Assembly: GCF_014203805.1 (NCBI RefSeq)
Contig: NZ_JACHJT010000002.1
Location: forward strand, 868,001-932,000
Length of the DNA: 64,000 nt
Source of the DNA: Lipingzhangella halophila
GTDB taxonomy: Bacteria; Actinomycetota; Actinomycetes; Streptosporangiales; Streptosporangiaceae
Reading direction: 5' to 3'
Each line of letters opens with the position of its first letter. The first letter of the stretch is position 1. The notes under the pieces are model-generated. The model worked only from the letters and a program-made list of their open reading frames with translations, was not told the origin of the DNA and made no database searches. A program made the translations under genes and the position numbers. This document shows positions 26,721 through 35,739 of the stretch, piece by piece.

Positions 26721-27251
26721 CTAGGGGTTCAGCACGGCGCCCATCGTGTCGTAGCGATCGATCTCGCAGCCGTTCTCGCGGGTGAACTCCGTGTCGACCT
26801 CGGTTCCGGCGACGTGCCCGCTCACCTCTGCGGTCTCCGGTCCGCCGTAGATGTGGGTGCACATCTGGTCGCCGGGGGCCTCGTCGAAGGCCTCGACCCC
26901 CACGTCTTCGAGGTCGGCGCACGCCGCTTCGGGAGCGGGATGGTCGCCACCGGCCGGCGCACACGTCAGCGTCCAGGTCCCGGCCTCGAAGTCTTCGGAG
27001 GCGAGTTCGCGGTCTCCTGCCTCAGCGAGAGACAGCTCGATGGTCAGCTCGGTCTCGGGAGGCTCCCTGCCATCCGGGCTTCCGGAGGACTGGCCGTCCG
27101 CGGGGGTCTCGTTCTCGGCTGGCGCGGCCTGCTGGGTGCCCCCGCCACAGCCCGCGACCAGGACGCCAGCGGCGGCGACCGCGGCGAGGCGGGGCAGCGC
27201 GGTCAATGGGATGTGAAAGCGCATACCCTGTTCGACGCGGGGCGGAATCAT
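26721..27251 (-). CDS. Lipoprotein with subtilisin-inhibitor-like (SSI) domain
   Basis: 176 aa. A lipobox LVAGC near residue 34 follows a hydrophobic signal region, so the mature protein is probably lipid-anchored at Cys34. After a Pro/Ser/Gly linker, the C-terminal ~105 residues resemble Streptomyces subtilisin inhibitors: WTLTCAPAGGDHPAPEAACA, CTHIYGGPETAEV and the end NGCEIDRYDTMGAVL, with four cysteines for two disulfides. An extracellular serine-protease inhibitor role is inferred. An alternative in-frame ATG lies at 27224; ATG 27251 has the better-spaced GGGGAA. Confidence 0.75.
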   Translation of the reverse strand: MIPPRVEQGMRFHIPLTALPRLAAVAAAGVLVAGCGGGTQQAAPAENETPADGQSSGSPDGREPPETELTIELSLAEAGDRELASEDFEAGTWTLTCAPAGGDHPAPEAACADLEDVGVEAFDEAPGDQMCTHIYGGPETAEVSGHVAGTEVDTEFTRENGCEIDRYDTMGAVLNP

Positions 27252-27304
27252 AGAGTTCCCCGCAGCGAACCGTCCGGGACGCTACGTGATCAGAGAGGTT
27301 CTCG

Positions 27305-27637
27305 GTGTTTGATTCGCCAGTGCCGGCGCTTGATGTCGGATCGGTTCCGGGCGATGGTTACCTGCTCGATGTCCGCGAGCACGACGAGTGGCAGGCCGGA
27401 CACGCGCCCGGGGCCGTGCACATTCCCCTGCACGAACTCGCCCAGCGCGCGGGAGAGGTCCCGCGTGAGCAGCAGGTCTACGTGGTCTGTCGCTCGGGTG
27501 GCCGCTCCGCGCAGGCCGTGCGGGCTCTCAACGACGCCGGCTGGCAGGCCGCCAACGTCACCGGCGGCATGCAGGCGTGGGCGCTCGCTGGCCGCGAGAT
27601 GACGAGTGAGAACGAGGCCGATCCTCAGGTTATCTGA
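27305..27637 (+). CDS. Rhodanese-like domain protein
   Basis: 110 aa, single rhodanese domain with the active-site loop VCRSGGRSAQAVRAL, in which Cys can accept a persulfide. The strand LLDVREHDEWQAGHAPGAVH is typical. It probably transfers sulfur or acts in sulfide/cyanide metabolism; the partner is unknown. It is divergent from the SSI-like lipoprotein with only 53 nt between. Confidence 0.9.
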   Translation: MFDSPVPALDVGSVPGDGYLLDVREHDEWQAGHAPGAVHIPLHELAQRAGEVPREQQVYVVCRSGGRSAQAVRALNDAGWQAANVTGGMQAWALAGREMTSENEADPQVI

Positions 27638-27805
27638 GCGTGGGGACGGTCGCCGCGGCCGGTCCGGTGCGGACAACGGACCATGCGGGCAGGGAACCCC
27701 ACCCGCCCGACTCCGGATTCCGATCGGCGGTTTCCGGGCGAGTCGCGTGCCACGGGTTGTGGATTCGTATGACAAGCATGCGGTCGCGGCTGGCACTATG
27801 TCGAC

Positions 27806-29716
27806 GTGAGCTGCGACCGTGCCCCCCTCAACGCCGATACCGTGCTGGCGTTCTCGGCCGATGCGATCGTCGCCGTCGACTCCGAGCTCCGCGCCGCGGT
27901 GTGGAATCCCGCTGCGGAGCGGATGTTCGGCTGGTCAGCCGAGGAGGTTCTGGGCACCGCTCCGCCGATTGTTCCCGAGGAGCTGCTCGCGGAGCACCAC
28001 GCTGTGTTGGAACAGGTCCGTGCCGGCGGGCCATTGTCGATCGTGAGCCGGCGGCTCCGGCGCGACGGAAACGTCATCGACGTCCGGATCGACACCAGCT
28101 GCCTGTTCGACCATGACGGCGAGGTGTCGGGTTGGATGAGCGTTTTCCACGCCTACGAGGACGCCAACCGGGTCCAGGCGCACATGGCCGAGCGGGTGCG
28201 CCTGGTCCGCCGGCTGACCGACGTCGTCGCCGACATCAACGCCGACCTTGACCTCCGCACGGTGCTCGACCGCATCGCCCACAGCCTCACCGAGCTGACC
28301 GGCGCCGACGCCGGAGGCTTCGTGCTCATTGAGGACGACCAGCTCCGGCTGGTCAGCCTCACCCAGCTCTCGGACCACCTGCACGGTTACACCGCGCCGC
28401 TGGAGTCCAGCCTTTTCGGTGAGCTCCTCCGCAGCGGCAAGACTGTGCTGCTGGCCACCGACGACACCCGCAGCCTCAACGACCTCATCTGGGCCGATCT
28501 CGACGGCCTGCACACCATCGCGCTCGGCGTCTCCAATGTGCAGGGGCGCCCCTACGGTGCCCTGTACGCGCTCTACAGCAGACGCAAGGTCGGCCACATC
28601 GAGCTGGAGCTGCTCGAACTGCTGGCCGCGCACGCCGGGGTGGCACTCGGCAATGCCATGGCCTACCAGGAGATGGTGCGGCAACGCGCGTATGAGCACG
28701 CGGTGGTCGACTCCAGCGCCGACGGCATCGCCGTGCTCGATGCCTCCGGCCGGATACGCAAGTGGAACCGCGCCGCGGCCGAGATCACCGGCTGTTCGGC
28801 CAGTGACATCGTCGGCGGTCGACTGCCGTTCCCGTTGCCGGTCGACCGCGACGAGCCGCTCAAGCATCGGCTCGACAGCGGCCGTTGGTTGGAGATCCTC
28901 ACCACCGATATCCCCGAGACCGACGAGCGCGTGATCGATTTCCGCGACATCAGCGAGGCCAAGGCGCTGGAGGAGGAGAAGGACCTCTTCCTCGCGACCG
29001 CCAGCCACGAGCTGCGTACCCCCATCACGGCCGTACAGGGATTCGCCAGCACGCTGAGCCAGCGTTGGGACCAGTTCGACGACGACTCCCGGCGCAGCGC
29101 GGTCGGCACCATCGCCGAACGGTCCAGTGCGCTCGCGCGGTTGGTGGAGAACCTGCTCCTCGGGTCGGTCGCCGGCAGTGGCGAGTTGAACGTCGGCAGC
29201 GACCCGTTCGACCTGCGGCGCGTGTTGCGGGAGATCACCGCGGCGTTCCGCCCGTTCTCCGACCGGCACCGGCTCCTACTGCAGTTGCCCGACCAGCTCC
29301 CGGCTGTCGCGGGAGACCCGGTCGCCACCGATGTCATCATGGGCCAGCTTGTGGAGAACGCGTTCAAGTACTCGCCCGACGGCGGCACCGTTGTGGTCCG
29401 GGCCTCCTACGACTGCGACAGCGTGGTGGTCAACGTCGAGGACGAGGGCATCGGCATCTCCCCGGGAGACGAGGAGCGGATCTTCGGGCGGTTCGTGCAG
29501 GGCGAGGCCGGCGACCGCCGCAGGTTCGGCGGGATCGGACTGGGGCTCTACATCGTCCGCAGGCTCGCCAGAGCGCAGGGAGGCGATGTCACCGCACATG
29601 CCGGCGAGCAGGGCGCGCGGATGAGACTCACCTTGCCCACCCCCGCCGTTTCGGTTCCCGAATCCGCGCCAAGCAGGGCGGATCAGGACGCGAACGACGG
29701 TCCGGAACACCGATAA
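27806..29716 (+). CDS. Soluble PAS-GAF-PAS sensor histidine kinase
   Basis: 636 aa, no transmembrane helix. A PAS domain (residues ~8-120; WNPAAERMFGWSAEEVLG) is followed by a GAF domain (~130-285), a second PAS (~300-395; RKWNRAAAEITGCSASDIVG), a HisKA domain with the phospho-His in TASHELRTPITAVQGF, and a HATPase domain (QLVENAFKYSP; VEDEGIGISPGDEERIFG; GGIGLGLYIVRRLA). It starts at GTG. No response regulator is adjacent; instead an RsbW-type ATPase and a STAS protein follow on the same strand, so signal output through partner switching is possible. Confidence 0.9.
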   Translation: MSCDRAPLNADTVLAFSADAIVAVDSELRAAVWNPAAERMFGWSAEEVLGTAPPIVPEELLAEHHAVLEQVRAGGPLSIVSRRLRRDGNVIDVRIDTSCLFDHDGEVSGWMSVFHAYEDANRVQAHMAERVRLVRRLTDVVADINADLDLRTVLDRIAHSLTELTGADAGGFVLIEDDQLRLVSLTQLSDHLHGYTAPLESSLFGELLRSGKTVLLATDDTRSLNDLIWADLDGLHTIALGVSNVQGRPYGALYALYSRRKVGHIELELLELLAAHAGVALGNAMAYQEMVRQRAYEHAVVDSSADGIAVLDASGRIRKWNRAAAEITGCSASDIVGGRLPFPLPVDRDEPLKHRLDSGRWLEILTTDIPETDERVIDFRDISEAKALEEEKDLFLATASHELRTPITAVQGFASTLSQRWDQFDDDSRRSAVGTIAERSSALARLVENLLLGSVAGSGELNVGSDPFDLRRVLREITAAFRPFSDRHRLLLQLPDQLPAVAGDPVATDVIMGQLVENAFKYSPDGGTVVVRASYDCDSVVVNVEDEGIGISPGDEERIFGRFVQGEAGDRRRFGGIGLGLYIVRRLARAQGGDVTAHAGEQGARMRLTLPTPAVSVPESAPSRADQDANDGPEHR

Positions 29717-29733
29717 ACCGGGATCTTCCCGGT
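29717..29733 (+). terminator. Small hairpin at end of histidine kinase gene
   Basis: ACCGGGA-TCT-TCCCGGT, a 7-bp stem with a 3-nt loop that begins at the nucleotide right after the stop codon. Weak terminator candidate. Confidence 0.4.
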
Positions 29734-29936
29734 GGTCACGTGTTTTCGCGGCACCTGAACGGGGCATTTTGGGGCCTGGCGGGTCGGGGCACGGGAGTAC
29801 GCGTCCGGCGGGCCACAGACGCAGGGCAACTACCTGTCCGTGGTGAGCATCGTAATGAGTAGACCAGTTCTTGGCTGGCTTGGCTGGCACGGTGCGAGAC
29901 GGGCCGACCGGGAATCAGTGCGTTGGGGAACAGGAG

Positions 29937-30521
29937 ATGGACGTGTCGAGCCCCTTACTGTTGCCGCGCGCGCCGGCGAGCGTGACGAACGCGCGCCGGA
30001 GCCTCTGTGCTGACCTTGAGGCGGCGGGAGTCGACGATGCCGCGGTCAGTGACGCTCTCCTGGTGCTGAGCGAACTGCTGAGCAACGCCCTCCGGCACGC
30101 CGCACCCTTACCCGACCCGTTTCCTCCCGACTCGGTCCGGGTGACGTGGACGGTGCGAGAGGGCGACCGTGTCCCCGGTGCGGCGGGCAGCATCGAGATC
30201 GCCGTCTGCGATGGCGGGGGGTCCTCCCTGCCCAGGATCGCCCGGCCCTCGATATCGGCGCTGGGCGGCCGCGGGCTGGGGATCGTGGAGCGTGTCGCGG
30301 ACCGGTGGGGGACCGAGGTCGACGACCGGATCACCACGGTTTGGGCGGTCCTGCCCGTCCAGGCTGAGTCGTCCGCCGAGCCCGATGGAGCCGCGGCGGG
30401 AACGAGTGACTCCGCGCCGGCTCGCTCCGAGGACCGCGAGCACTGGGCGCGCGCCGCCAACCGCCGGGCGCGCGGACGGCAGGTTTCCCCGAATTACGGA
30501 TTCCTAATCGCCGGATCGTGA
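29937..30521 (+). CDS. RsbW-type ATP-binding protein (anti-sigma factor kinase-like)
   Basis: 194 aa if the ATG at 29937 is used; the GTG at 29943 has AGGAG at an ideal 6-nt spacing and may be the true start. It is a GHKL ATPase domain of the HATPase_c_2/RsbW type: N box LSELLSNALRHA, G1-like AVCDGGGSS and G2 GGRGLGIVERVADRWG. A low-complexity tail of ~50 residues follows. Such proteins bind sigma factors or antagonists and phosphorylate STAS proteins; the STAS gene 65 nt downstream is the probable partner. Confidence 0.82.
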   Translation: MDVSSPLLLPRAPASVTNARRSLCADLEAAGVDDAAVSDALLVLSELLSNALRHAAPLPDPFPPDSVRVTWTVREGDRVPGAAGSIEIAVCDGGGSSLPRIARPSISALGGRGLGIVERVADRWGTEVDDRITTVWAVLPVQAESSAEPDGAAAGTSDSAPARSEDREHWARAANRRARGRQVSPNYGFLIAGS

Positions 30522-30586
30522 AGGATCTGGCGAAACTCCGCGGATGAGGTGGCTCGGGGGCTGCGGGACCGCTACAGTACACGACT

Positions 30587-30943
30587 GTGGAGTTGAAGAT
30601 CTCGAGTCAATCTCATGCACATTACGTAATCGTAGCCGTACGTGGTGAGATTGATCTTTATACGGCACCGCAGCTACGCAGTGAATTCGTGCACGCGCTG
30701 GATAACGGAGCGCGTCGCCTGATTGTCGACATGTCGCGGGTGGAGTTCTGTGACTCCACCGGGATAAGTGTTCTGCTGTCCGCCATGAAGCGATCGCGGG
30801 AGAAGGGCGGAGACCTCATCCTCGTTGCTCCGAACCCGGCGGTCACGAAGATTCTTGAGGTCACGGGGCTCGATGCCGTCTTCAGCGTCCACGAGTCGAT
30901 CGATGCGCTCTCTGCCGCCGCGGGGTCGAACACAGCCGGGTAG
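30587..30943 (+). CDS. STAS-domain anti-sigma factor antagonist
   Basis: 118 aa, a single STAS domain (residues ~3-105) with the phosphorylatable Ser in EFCDSTGISVLLSA, as in SpoIIAA/RsbV-type antagonists. It starts at GTG. The gene directly upstream codes for an RsbW-like kinase. Phosphorylation of the DSTG serine would control its binding to that kinase. No sigma factor gene lies nearby. Confidence 0.92.
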   Translation: MELKISSQSHAHYVIVAVRGEIDLYTAPQLRSEFVHALDNGARRLIVDMSRVEFCDSTGISVLLSAMKRSREKGGDLILVAPNPAVTKILEVTGLDAVFSVHESIDALSAAAGSNTAG

Positions 30944-31548
30944 TAGTGCTTCGTTGGGTGCGCGGCCCATCGGGCCGGTTGTGCGGATCCCGTTCCTTCG
31001 TGGTGCTGCGGAGTTGTGGGGGCCGGCGCCTGTGAGTGGGGACCGGCTCAGCCGGTGCGGGTGCCCGATGGTGACGCGCCCGGAGCGGGTAGCGACAACG
31101 ACGCAGGGCTCCGGGGAGTGTTTCCTGGTGTCGCCCGGCAGGGCCCGCACAATCCAGACATAGCGGGCACGCGCGAGGGTCCGCGCGGCACCGAAGGCGA
31201 CCGTGCGGAGATATTCAGCGCCGAGAACGTCCCCCCAGTCACCCGCGATACGACCCACCACCGCAAACGACACCACGGGCACCCCCGCTGAACCCCGCCA
31301 CCGCCCAGCCGCCCCGTTACACGCACCACCATCGGGCACCAGGTGCGATCACTGAGGGCTGGCCCATCCGGCGCCTTCGCTGCTCTCGTCGGGCGCGCTA
31401 CGGCCCGCTTTGCTGCGCCGGCCACGGGGCCTGGCCGCGACCGTCCGGACGCCCTCCGGGGCAGTGCGGTGAAAAGTTAGCCAAAGACGACACGAGAAAC
31501 ACCCGCGGTAGTTGCGCGCCGACACCTGGTAGTGGTTACGCTCGCCGT
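30944..31548. other. 605-nt stretch without a convincing gene
   Basis: Open frames here are low-complexity and rich in Arg/Pro/Thr (for example the minus-strand frame 31048-31425) and lack domain-like patterns. No clear terminator follows the STAS gene; the part after about 31480 is more AT-rich (GTTAGCCAAAGACGACAC) and probably promotes the DUF4446 gene. Confidence 0.5.
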
Positions 31549-32121
31549 GTGTTCACTATTACCACGATTCTGGCCGCTATCGGTGCTCTGCTCGGTCTGG
31601 GTGGACTGGCGCTCGGGGGGTATTCCTACCTCTGGGCCAGGACCGCTATCGGCGATTTCCACGCCCTTGTCCACCGGCAACTGCCCGAAAACAGCGGCGT
31701 TGACACCCGTGCGGTCCGCGACGTGGCCGTTGTCCGTTACGACGCGTTGGAGGAGATGTCGGGGGCCCGATCCTTCTCCCTGGCCATCCTGAACGCCGTC
31801 GGTGACGGCGTGGTCGTGACCTCCATCAACGGCCGAACCGAGTCGCGCACCTACGCAAAAACAATCGAGGGCGGCGAGGCGGCCGAGGCGCTGTCGCCAG
31901 AGGAGTACCGCGCGATCCGTTCCGCCCGGATGGGACAGGGGCCGGGAAGGGCGCCCGGTTCCGACGACGGCGCCGCTACGGCCCCGGCCTCCGGTGGAGA
32001 ACCCGGTCCGGTCGTGGGGCAGCCGGAGGATCTCGGCGCCTCCGGCTCGTCGGTGCGTCCGCTCGGCCGCGTCTCCAACGAGGCGGCACAGCAACGCGAG
32101 GTGCCCGAGACAGCCCATTAG
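31549..32121 (+). CDS. DUF4446 membrane protein
   Basis: 190 aa. One N-terminal transmembrane helix (TTILAAIGALLGLGGLALGG), then the conserved DUF4446 core (VAVVRYDALEEMSGARSFSL, ILNAVGDGVVVTSINGRTES, YAKTIEGG). A disordered tail follows. This family sits next to pheA/serS in many actinomycetes, as here. Function unknown. Confidence 0.88.
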   Translation: MFTITTILAAIGALLGLGGLALGGYSYLWARTAIGDFHALVHRQLPENSGVDTRAVRDVAVVRYDALEEMSGARSFSLAILNAVGDGVVVTSINGRTESRTYAKTIEGGEAAEALSPEEYRAIRSARMGQGPGRAPGSDDGAATAPASGGEPGPVVGQPEDLGASGSSVRPLGRVSNEAAQQREVPETAH

Positions 32122-32182
32122 GCGGGGGCCGCTTCCCGGTTCGCGTGCGCGTTCGTGCCGGTCGCAGGATAGCCTGCTACAT

Positions 32183-33130
32183 ATGCCCAACCAATACGCG
32201 TATCTCGGTCCAGCGGGTACGTTCAGCGAGGCCGCGCTTCGGACGCTTCTGCCCGAGGCTCCGGTCGGGACGATGGTGCCGTGCATTGGGGTTGACGCGG
32301 TCTTCACAGCGGTTCGCGAGGGCCGCGTCGACGGCGGCGTGGTTCCGCTGGAGAACTCCGTTGAGGGCGGTGTCACCGCCACCATCGCCGAGCTCATCAA
32401 CGGAGCACCGGTGATGATCACGGCCGAGGTCGCGGTACCGGTCGAGTTCACACTCTTCGCGCGCGAGGGTGTCGCCCTCGCCGACATCAAGCGGGTGGCC
32501 ACGCACCCGCACGCGCTCGCGCAGTGCCGCGACTGGCTGGCCGCTAACCTGCCCGACGCCGAGACGTACAGCGTCTCCTCCACCGCCGCGGCCGCCCAGG
32601 CGGTCGCCGAACCGGGATCGCAGTACGACGCGGCCGTGTCGGCGCGGATAGGTGGGGAGCGCTACGGACTGCACGCCGTGGCCGAGGGAGTGGGCGACCA
32701 CTCCGCCGCCGCGACCCGGTTCATCTACGTCGAGCGGCCCGGCCCGCCGCCCGCTCCCACCGGCGCCGACCGGACCTCGTTCGTCGCGTTCATCAGCGAC
32801 GACCACCCCGGGGCGCTCATCGAGCTGCTCAACCAGTTTGCGATGCGCGGGGTGAACCTGACCCGCCTGGAATCCCGACCCACCGGCGGTGGCCTGGGCA
32901 AGTACTGTTTCTGCATCGATGCCGAAGGGCACGTCGAGGAGGCCCGGGTCGGCGAGGCGCTGATGGGGATGCGTCGGATCGGCACCGAGGTCAGGTTCCT
33001 CGGTAGCTACCCGCGCGCCGACGGCGACACCTCTCCCACGCCCCTCCGGCCGCCGCGGCGCACGAGTAACGATGATTTCCACGAAGCTGAGCGCTGGCTG
33101 ACCCGAATCCGCTCGGGCGACGTCAGCTAG
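32183..33130 (+). CDS. pheA: Prephenate dehydratase
   Basis: 315 aa from the ATG at 32183 (MPNQYAYLGPAGTFSEAAL). The catalytic dehydratase domain covers about residues 3-185, and a regulatory ACT domain follows (~195-280), with the phenylalanine-binding motif ESRPT and TSFVAFISDDHPGAL. It converts prephenate to phenylpyruvate in phenylalanine synthesis. It is monofunctional, as usual in Actinobacteria, with no chorismate mutase domain. It lies between DUF4446 and serS. Confidence 0.95.
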   Translation: MPNQYAYLGPAGTFSEAALRTLLPEAPVGTMVPCIGVDAVFTAVREGRVDGGVVPLENSVEGGVTATIAELINGAPVMITAEVAVPVEFTLFAREGVALADIKRVATHPHALAQCRDWLAANLPDAETYSVSSTAAAAQAVAEPGSQYDAAVSARIGGERYGLHAVAEGVGDHSAAATRFIYVERPGPPPAPTGADRTSFVAFISDDHPGALIELLNQFAMRGVNLTRLESRPTGGGLGKYCFCIDAEGHVEEARVGEALMGMRRIGTEVRFLGSYPRADGDTSPTPLRPPRRTSNDDFHEAERWLTRIRSGDVS

Positions 33131-33765
33131 CCAACGCTGTAGTCAGGCGACATCCCGCACTCGGCCGGACTGGGCGCACGGCCCCTCCCGGTGTTCGCTC
33201 GTGGACTCGCCCCGCTGCGACGCGCGCAGCAGCGCGCGCCGACTGCGCGCGTCCAAGAGTCGTGCTTGCCGCATACCCTGGCTCTCTTCCATTGGGTTGC
33301 TCATCATCCTCGTCCATCGATTCGAGAACTGCGGTTCCGGCACCCGGGGGTGCGGGTGCCGCTGTGTCGTTTACCGGCAGGCCGTCGGGCCCTCCCAAGC
33401 CCCGGGCCGCCGGGTAAGAATCCGTGTCTCGTTCGGGGTCATCGTTGGCCCCCGCGTCATCAGTGGTCGTGCATGGCCTACGACGCCCAGCGAGCCGTTT
33501 TGGTTCCGGGTAACACCATGTCACGCATGGTTACCGGAAACGTGCTGTGCTGCGCTGTCTCCAGGGAGACGCATGGACGGCCGGGTTCGTTGCCATCGGC
33601 TCGGGGCCGTATCGGTACCTGTTCCACGGGTGGGCGCCGTCCGGAACACGGACCGGGGCGCGGGTACGTTCACGCGGCACTGTGCGTGCGGTTCGCACCC
33701 GGCTCGCGCGGTGTCTGCCGCCGACTGGTGTGTGCCCGCGCCGCATCCCCGGTAACCTGCAAAAC
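33131..33765. other. 635-nt leader/intergenic region before serS
   Basis: No gene is supported; the open frames are continuations of others and lack protein-like composition. It contains an imperfect hairpin at about 33503-33538 built around GGTAACACCATG and CATGGTTACC. I see no recognisable T-box motif. The length suggests a long serS leader, but regulation is unproven. Confidence 0.45.
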
Positions 33766-35034
33766 GTGATCGACCTTCGCGCTCTGAGAGAACACGGCCC
33801 TGAACCGCTCCGCGCCTCGCAGCGAGCACGCGGCGAGGACGAGGGTGTCGCCGACCAGCTTCTCGACCTCGACGCCCGCCGCCGTTCCGCCTTGACGCGC
33901 TTCGAGACCCTGCGCGCGGAGCAGAAGAGTGTCGGCAAGGCGGTCTCCAAGGCCTCGCCGGAGGAGCGCGACGACCTCCTCACCCAAGCCAAGACCCTTG
34001 CCGCCGACGTCAAGGAGGCCGAGGCGGAGGCCGAACGGCTCGCGGGTGAGCTCGACGAGGTACTCACCGGCATCCCGAACATCGTCGAGGAGGGGACCCC
34101 GGCCGGCGGTGTGGACGACTTCCGGGTCTTCGAGAAGGTCGGCGCGCCCCGCGAGCTCGATTTCACCCCCCGCGACCACCTGGAACTGGGCGAGATCCTT
34201 GGCGCCATCGACACCGAACGAGGCACCAAGGTCTCGGGCGCGCGCTTCTACTTCCTCACGGGCGTGGGCGCGATGCTGGAACTCGGCCTGCTGAACATGG
34301 CGATGCAGCAGGCGATCGCCAGCGGGTTCACTCCGATGATTCCGCCGGTCCTGGTCAAACCCGAGACCATGGAGGGGACCGGGTACCTGGGCGCCCATTC
34401 CGACGAGGTCTACCACCTGCCGGCCGACGACCTCTATCTCGTGGGGACCTCCGAGGTGCCGCTCGCCGGGTACCACGCGGACGAGATCCTTTCCGCGGAT
34501 GCGCTGCCGCACCGTTACATCGGGTGGTCGTCGTGCTTCCGCAGGGAAGCCGGATCGTACGGCAAGGACACCCGCGGGATCATCCGCGTGCACCAGTTCA
34601 ACAAGGTGGAGATGTTCGTCTTCTGCCACCCTGACCAGGCACACGATGAGCATCTGCGGCTGCTGGCCTGGGAGCGCGAGATGCTGGAAAAGCTTGAGCT
34701 GCCTTACCGGGTTGTCGACATCGCCGCCGGCGATTTGGGCAGCAGCGCGGCGCGGAAGTACGACTGCGAGGCGTGGCTGCCGACCCAGGGTCGCTACCGC
34801 GAAGTAACCTCCACGTCGAACTGCACGGACTTCCAGTCGCGCCGGCTGAACGTGCGCTACCGCGCCGAGGACGGCAAGCCGCGCTTCGCCGCCACGCTGA
34901 ACGGAACCCTGGCCACCACCCGGTGGATCGTTGCCATCCTGGAGAACCACCAGCGAGCGGACGGATCGGTCGTGGTGCCCGAGGCGCTGCGGCCGTTCGT
35001 GGGCCGCGACATCCTGGAGCCGGTGAACGGGTAG
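33766..35034 (+). CDS. serS: Seryl-tRNA synthetase
   Basis: 422 aa from the GTG at 33766 ([20 protein letters not shown]). The N-terminal long coiled-coil arm spans residues ~25-105. The class II catalytic core includes motif 2 ([20 protein letters not shown]) and motif 3 near the end ([20 protein letters not shown]). It charges tRNA-Ser with serine and also supplies Ser-tRNASec where present. The gene is not in an operon with pheA, given the 635-nt gap. Confidence 0.97.
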   Translation: MIDLRALREHGPEPLRASQRARGEDEGVADQLLDLDARRRSALTRFETLRAEQKSVGKAVSKASPEERDDLLTQAKTLAADVKEAEAEAERLAGELDEVLTGIPNIVEEGTPAGGVDDFRVFEKVGAPRELDFTPRDHLELGEILGAIDTERGTKVSGARFYFLTGVGAMLELGLLNMAMQQAIASGFTPMIPPVLVKPETMEGTGYLGAHSDEVYHLPADDLYLVGTSEVPLAGYHADEILSADALPHRYIGWSSCFRREAGSYGKDTRGIIRVHQFNKVEMFVFCHPDQAHDEHLRLLAWEREMLEKLELPYRVVDIAAGDLGSSAARKYDCEAWLPTQGRYREVTSTSNCTDFQSRRLNVRYRAEDGKPRFAATLNGTLATTRWIVAILENHQRADGSVVVPEALRPFVGRDILEPVNG

Positions 35035-35042
35035 CGGCGAAA

Positions 35043-35075
35043 TGCCGGGGACCGGGCCCTGCCCGGTCCCCGGCA
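35043..35075. terminator. Bidirectional terminator between serS and bpa
   Basis: A perfect 15-bp stem (35043-35057 with 35061-35075) around a 3-nt loop CCT, between two convergent genes. Confidence 0.8.
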
Positions 35076-35087
35076 CCACGCCAGGGG

Positions 35088-35639
35088 TTACAGGTAGGGC
35101 CCCGAGCCGGGACGGGGAACCTGCTGGCCCTGTTCTTCCTGGGAGGGGGACATGCCCGAAGGCAGGGCCTTGCGCATGTTCTCCAGTTGGGAGCGCGCCG
35201 CCATCTGCTGCGCGAAGAGCGTGGTCTGAATCCCGTGGAACAGCCCTTCGAGCCAGCCCACGAGCTGCGCCTGGGCGACGCGCAACTCGGCCTCGCTCGG
35301 AGCGGACTCCTCGGTGAACGGCAGGGCGAGACGGTCCAGTTCCTCGATAAGCTCCGGCGCCAGGCCGTCTTCGAGCTCCTTGATCGAACTGGTGTGGATC
35401 TCCTTGAGCCGGGCGCGGCTCGCTTCGTCGAGCGGCGCCGCCTTCACCTCTTCGAGAAGCTGCCGGATCATGCTGCCGATGCGCATAACCTTCGCGGGTT
35501 GCTCAACCTGCTCGGTTACGGCGCGCTCGGTCGCAGCGTTCTCCTGATCGGTGTCCTCGCCCTGTCCCTCGGAGCCCGGCGCCCCCGGGCCGACCACCAG
35601 GACCTGCGGTTGTTGTTCTTCGTTGGTTCCGTTACCCAT
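35088..35639 (-). CDS. bpa: Bacterial proteasome activator Bpa (DUF2587)
   Basis: 183 aa. The central four-helix core (residues ~50-165; PAKVMRIGSMIRQLLEEVKA, GLFHGIQTTLFAQQMAARSQ) matches the ring-forming activator, and the C-terminal GPYL corresponds to the HbYX-like GQYL tail that docks into the 20S proteasome and opens its gate. It activates ATP-independent degradation. This implies the organism has a 20S proteasome, encoded outside this window. Confidence 0.92.
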   Translation of the reverse strand: MGNGTNEEQQPQVLVVGPGAPGSEGQGEDTDQENAATERAVTEQVEQPAKVMRIGSMIRQLLEEVKAAPLDEASRARLKEIHTSSIKELEDGLAPELIEELDRLALPFTEESAPSEAELRVAQAQLVGWLEGLFHGIQTTLFAQQMAARSQLENMRKALPSGMSPSQEEQGQQVPRPGSGPYL

Positions 35640-35739
35640 GGACCCTCACCTAGAGCTTTTCCATGTGCGCTGCCGCTTCCGCCGCGTACAACGGCGCGTG
35701 CTCCGCGAGTATTGCCAGCGTCGGCGGATGTGTCCCGGT

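Noticed and set aside
31048-31425. Long minus-strand open frame as a gene
   Set aside because: Arg/Pro/Thr-rich low-complexity translation, no domain, no good Shine-Dalgarno; typical of spurious frames in high-GC DNA.
33131-33765. T-box riboswitch upstream of serS
   Set aside because: The gap is long, but I could not find the conserved T-box or a convincing specifier/antiterminator; only one imperfect hairpin is visible.
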